Assembly: GCA_914767715.1 (NCBI GenBank)
Contig: OU612071.1
Location: forward strand, 13,995,493 to 14,059,492
DNA: 64,000 bases
Source: Membranipora membranacea
Taxonomy: Eukaryota > Bryozoa > Gymnolaemata > Cheilostomatida > Membraniporidae
Direction of reading: 5' to 3'
Position numbers and translations under genes: made by a program. The notes beneath the pieces are model-generated. The model was not told the DNA's origin. It made no database searches and saw only the letters and a list, made by a program, of their open reading frames with translations. Of this stretch, positions 60,451-64,000 are shown piece by piece. The stretch's first letter is position 1; each line of letters opens with the position of its first letter.

Positions 60451-63400
60451 ATGGCTCCAAAATCACCATTATATTACATTGTCAGCTTCATTGGAAGAGA
60501 GGAAGTTAGCATTGTTAGCAGTAATTGGATCAAAAAGTCAACTTTATTAAAGGCAAAGGACAAGCTAAAACACTCAGTCGTGGTGAGTCATAAATTTTAT
60601 TAGCAAAACACTTCTTTTTTTAAATTTCCAATATTCAAATATGCAGTTTTATTTTAATGATTTCAAATCTATTTTTTAAGATTTATCAAGTTGGTTCATT
60701 TGAAAAGAGTATCATGGTTGAAATGCCCCAAACACTGATTTTTGGTATACATTGGTGTTTAGCAGCGCCGACATTGATTGACAAGACAAAGCCTCGCAAG
60801 TGCCTATGCCTGATCTGTAGATATTCCAAACTTTATATTGGATTAAGTGTGACAGCTGCTCTGATTATGTTTTTCCAGAAATGCTATTGGCCACCAGACA
60901 CCACAAACGGAAAAAGCCTCAGGAAGGAGCATGCATTTCCAGATATTCGCCATTGGAAGTTGTATGACGCGAAGATATTGCAGTTTACAGGTGATGAGAC
61001 AAAGCTAACATTGTCTACGGCATTGGTTTCAATAATTTATCATGATTGCATCACACTAAAGGAAAGTACTATATTACGCCGATAAATTCTTGTGGGATAT
61101 CCCATTCACTTGGTATTATCGGCTGTGGAATCTTTTAATCTTCGAGGGTGGAAACCTAACGGAGATTAAAGCTCGAAAAATAATTTTTAAAATGAGAGAT
61201 TTACGAAAAAAAGCACAGCTGATACATATATCCTCAGTAATAGGATGAAACTCGGAGTTGCAACCTCAGTCAATTCATATGTATTTGAGAGCTGCGCACA
61301 TAACATGACCACCGCATGCACAATAGAGCCAAACTTAAGTTCAATCAACAAAAGTTTGCAGTATTGAGCAAGATCGCGTTACAAACATATGCCAGCATCC
61401 CTCTCACTAAAATGTTACGCATTTTCTTTCCAGAGGAGTACGAAAAGGCCAAGGTGTATGAGACGCAAGCAAGAAAGAAGGATGATATCACTACTGGTTA
61501 GTTAAACTTTACATAAAAAGAACATAAATATAACTGATGTCCCCAGCAATGTGGTTACTGTTAGGTTAGAGGTAATGGTTCGGTTTAAAGGCTGTCCTTT
61601 CCTATGTCTGAATTAATTACCATCACTGAGCATCAATATTTACACTAAGGATTAAGGTTAAATCCCATCCAAAATTTTCAATTGCTTTTTCTGTGTTGCT
61701 GAGACATCGAAATTTTCTATCCTCAACAACCAGTGATCAGAATGGGGTGATTCTAAAAAAAATTTGTCACTCATTCGAAGAAATATTCACATGGCCTGAT
61801 ATTCAAATCAAGTTTCTGCGCTTTCGACCATTGAAAACTCTGGGAACAGCACTGTATATGTATATATTTAGTCCTGTTTGATCTTGATGCTTCACATGTC
61901 GCTGTACTGCTACATAAAAATTTGTGCTGCTTAAGATTTCCCTTGTAAAAAGAGTCAAGGATATTTATTCTAGGAATTCTTACAAGTATTTGGGTTGTTG
62001 GATGTTGTCAATATAAACTATTGGCAAGGCAATTCATTTCTGGTAAACAAGCCCAGACTGAACTAATTATTTCATACCACAAACAGGTTAACATTGATGT
62101 ATTGGTTTGTAAAATACTGTGTTTATGTAGATACAGAGGCTGATGAACAAAGCTTGAGGAAACGAACTCTGTCATCTCCCCAGCGAATTCAGAAGGACCC
62201 TAGTAAGTGTATGCAACATTCTTTTATTTTCACATTTAATTTAGGGCATGCAGTTGCCGCTGGATGGTTTATGTAGCGAATAGATTTGTTGCACTCAAAC
62301 CCCTTGCCGGCAATAGGTTAAATATGATCTTTGGTTTGCTATGGTCCTTATAATAAACAATTTTGTGCCCAGTGCAATCATTTGACTAAGAAAATAATTC
62401 AGGTTGTAATTTTTTAAAGATGATGGTGATGGAGAAGAGAGCGATGGTGCAAATGATGAAAATAGTACACATGATGGCAGTAGTATGGCTATACCACTTC
62501 CGTCATTTGATCTAAAGACCTCTCATGGTGAGTTATAACTCAAGATTGATTCATGAGATAAAATTCATTACCAACCTAAAGACCGATTATAGAAGAATCA
62601 TGATAGCGGGCCCCACCAGATGCACTTGACTCAGAATTGATTTAATAACCTATAATATTATTCGAGGCAGCCTCTTCCGAATATATATGTTAGATGATTC
62701 GATATCTCTGATTTTTGCAACACAATAAAGAAGCCCAATCATCCGGGCGTTGTTGTAGTCGCAGGAAGGGATCATTATTATCAGCCAAGTCTATTTTTGA
62801 CATTGCCTTGGAGTTGCGATGTCACGGGAAAGGGGTTGACAACTCCGGCCATCTGTGAACAATAATTGAAATACATCTGAAGTGCTAAACATCTATTTCT
62901 CTCTTGGTATCTTCAATATCAACTAACATCCTCTGACAGTTAACGTCCACCAAGGGTTCAATATTTAGATGGTTTCTGCCAAAGATGAATATCATAGATC
63001 AATTTCGGTTCATTGATAACCCATAGTTACATTAAAAGCAGCCACTTGGTTTTGTTATTAAGTTTAGAGAGAGTGAAAATACGACTTCAGAATAAGTACC
63101 TAACAATTTATCGATTGGTAGTAAAAAGATTCTTTGTTTTTAGATGAAGATCTCATTTCAACTCCGAAAGAAAAAAAGCCCAGAATTATGAGTTCAGAAC
63201 CATCGGCTAGTACGCGTAAGTAACCCTTTCTCCTTTTAGTCTCTGTACAGAAATCAGGCTCATTGCAACAAAGATACAGTGTTTAGTTGTTCCTGAGACC
63301 TGAACAGTATTGCTCAAATGAGAGATTAAGATTGGAACAGATAATAGCCAGACAACTTTGGACCTGAACTGAGATCTGCTTCCGTTTCTAACACTTAATT

Positions 63401-64000
63401 GGAATGCCTCAGAAACATGCATAGGTGGTTCAATATCTCAGTGCACTCTTTAAAACATTTCCGTAAGATGAAATTGGATTGAACCTATAGCAGGACAATT
63501 TCAAAAAGAATATAGATAAGCTTAAGATTTTTGAAAAGATCATCTGAAATCCTTTTCACATAATTTGGTCAAATATTTGAATAAATTCCAACCAATAGAT
63601 TCGCCAAGGTCACTGCAGAGTAATCAATTTTGATGCTGATGATAAATGTGACCAACTTGATCCGAATTGATACGGTTATTTCCGGACTACAATAGCTCAG
63701 TCATGTTTAATAGACGGATATTTGTCGTCTGTTCCTATCAAAACTGTGGACCACCTCGCTACCTTTGTTATGAAACTAGATTAAAGCTCATTGGTCACAT
63801 ATTCAGCTCAACAATGGTATACTATAACCACACAACCCTATTAGTAACAAAATACATCAATTTCTTATGAGTTGTCCCCCTCTGTGAAAAATGGTGGACA
63901 ACTCCTGATTGAGCTGTTGAACCTTGATAAGGAATATTATGATTATTTTAAGTTTTTATTGTAGATGGATATTCACAATCGTGTGTGGAGTTGGGGGAAA
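60451..64000 (+). CDS. DUF4806-like protein, 5' part, runs off window
   Basis: Seven plus-strand exons: 60451-60582, 60879-60990, 61434-61496, 62131-62202, 62420-62527, 63144-63215, and 63965 onward. All have GT-AG borders and compatible phases (0, then 1). The N-terminus reads YYIVSFIGREEVSIVSSNWI, then CYWPPDTTN, RHWKLYDAKILQF and EEYEKAKVYETQA. This is the pattern of DUF4806-type proteins (V-x-F ... W, CYWPP, W-x-x-Y, YExA). A low-complexity acidic/Ser middle follows (DDGDGEESDGANDEN) with KEKKPR. The DUF4806 domain itself would lie beyond the window, so the family call rests on the N-terminal pattern. It is divergent from the transposase gene, with start codons about 1.15 kb apart. It may be the second gene of the same transposon or a host gene. 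Confidence 0.68.

Overview
This window looks like intron-rich, AT-rich, repeat-laden DNA from an invertebrate animal. The evidence is GT-AG spliced secreted-protein genes, non-LTR retrotransposons, a P-element/THAP9-type transposon, hAT-like MITEs, a CACTA (Tnp2-type) transposase gene and long fold-back elements. I see no bacterial operons, rRNA genes or CRISPR. The CTHRC1-like genes argue against a fungus or plant. I cannot name the species; a marine invertebrate such as a cnidarian, sponge or non-vertebrate deuterostome would fit.

Host genes. The main coherent signal is a cluster of related spliced genes for secreted proteins. The best copy (24425-29747, minus) has seven exons that join in frame to about 319 residues: signal peptide, PAN/apple-like Cys-rich module, short EGF-like Cys-rich module, then a C-terminal domain like that of collagen triple helix repeat-containing protein 1 (CTHRC1). 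Two further 3' halves lie on the minus strand at 2151-4474 and 5677-7306. A plus-strand 5' half is at 47019-49363, and a decayed minus-strand 5' fragment is at 44506-45341. Exon lengths (79, 168, about 100, 91 bp) and intron phases are shared between copies. A second possible host gene of small phase-1 exons is at 13674-17028, with one exon tandemly duplicated 600 bp apart.

Mobile DNA. 80-730: non-LTR RNase H remnant. 3196-3500: hAT-like MITE with 8-bp TSD. 7455-8003 and 20540-21814: broken non-LTR retrotransposon parts. 12622-13470, 16560-16680, 21789-22132, 22806-24172, 25774-26390 and 42058-44030: inverted-repeat elements. 30339-36257: a P-element-like transposon with about 650-bp TIRs and a perfect 8-bp TSD, itself invaded by a CR1/L2-like retrotransposon and a short retroposon. 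51918-52505: second hAT-like MITE. 55-64 kb: CACTA-type transposase gene (minus) divergent from a DUF4806-like gene (plus) that runs off the right edge.

Satellite DNA. Two arrays of one 60-bp minisatellite (about 20 copies at 8291-9535 and about 48 at 17205-20070) lie in opposite orientation and share the same 110-bp flank at one end. Their period is a multiple of three, so both strands stay open and give long but probably meaningless ORFs.
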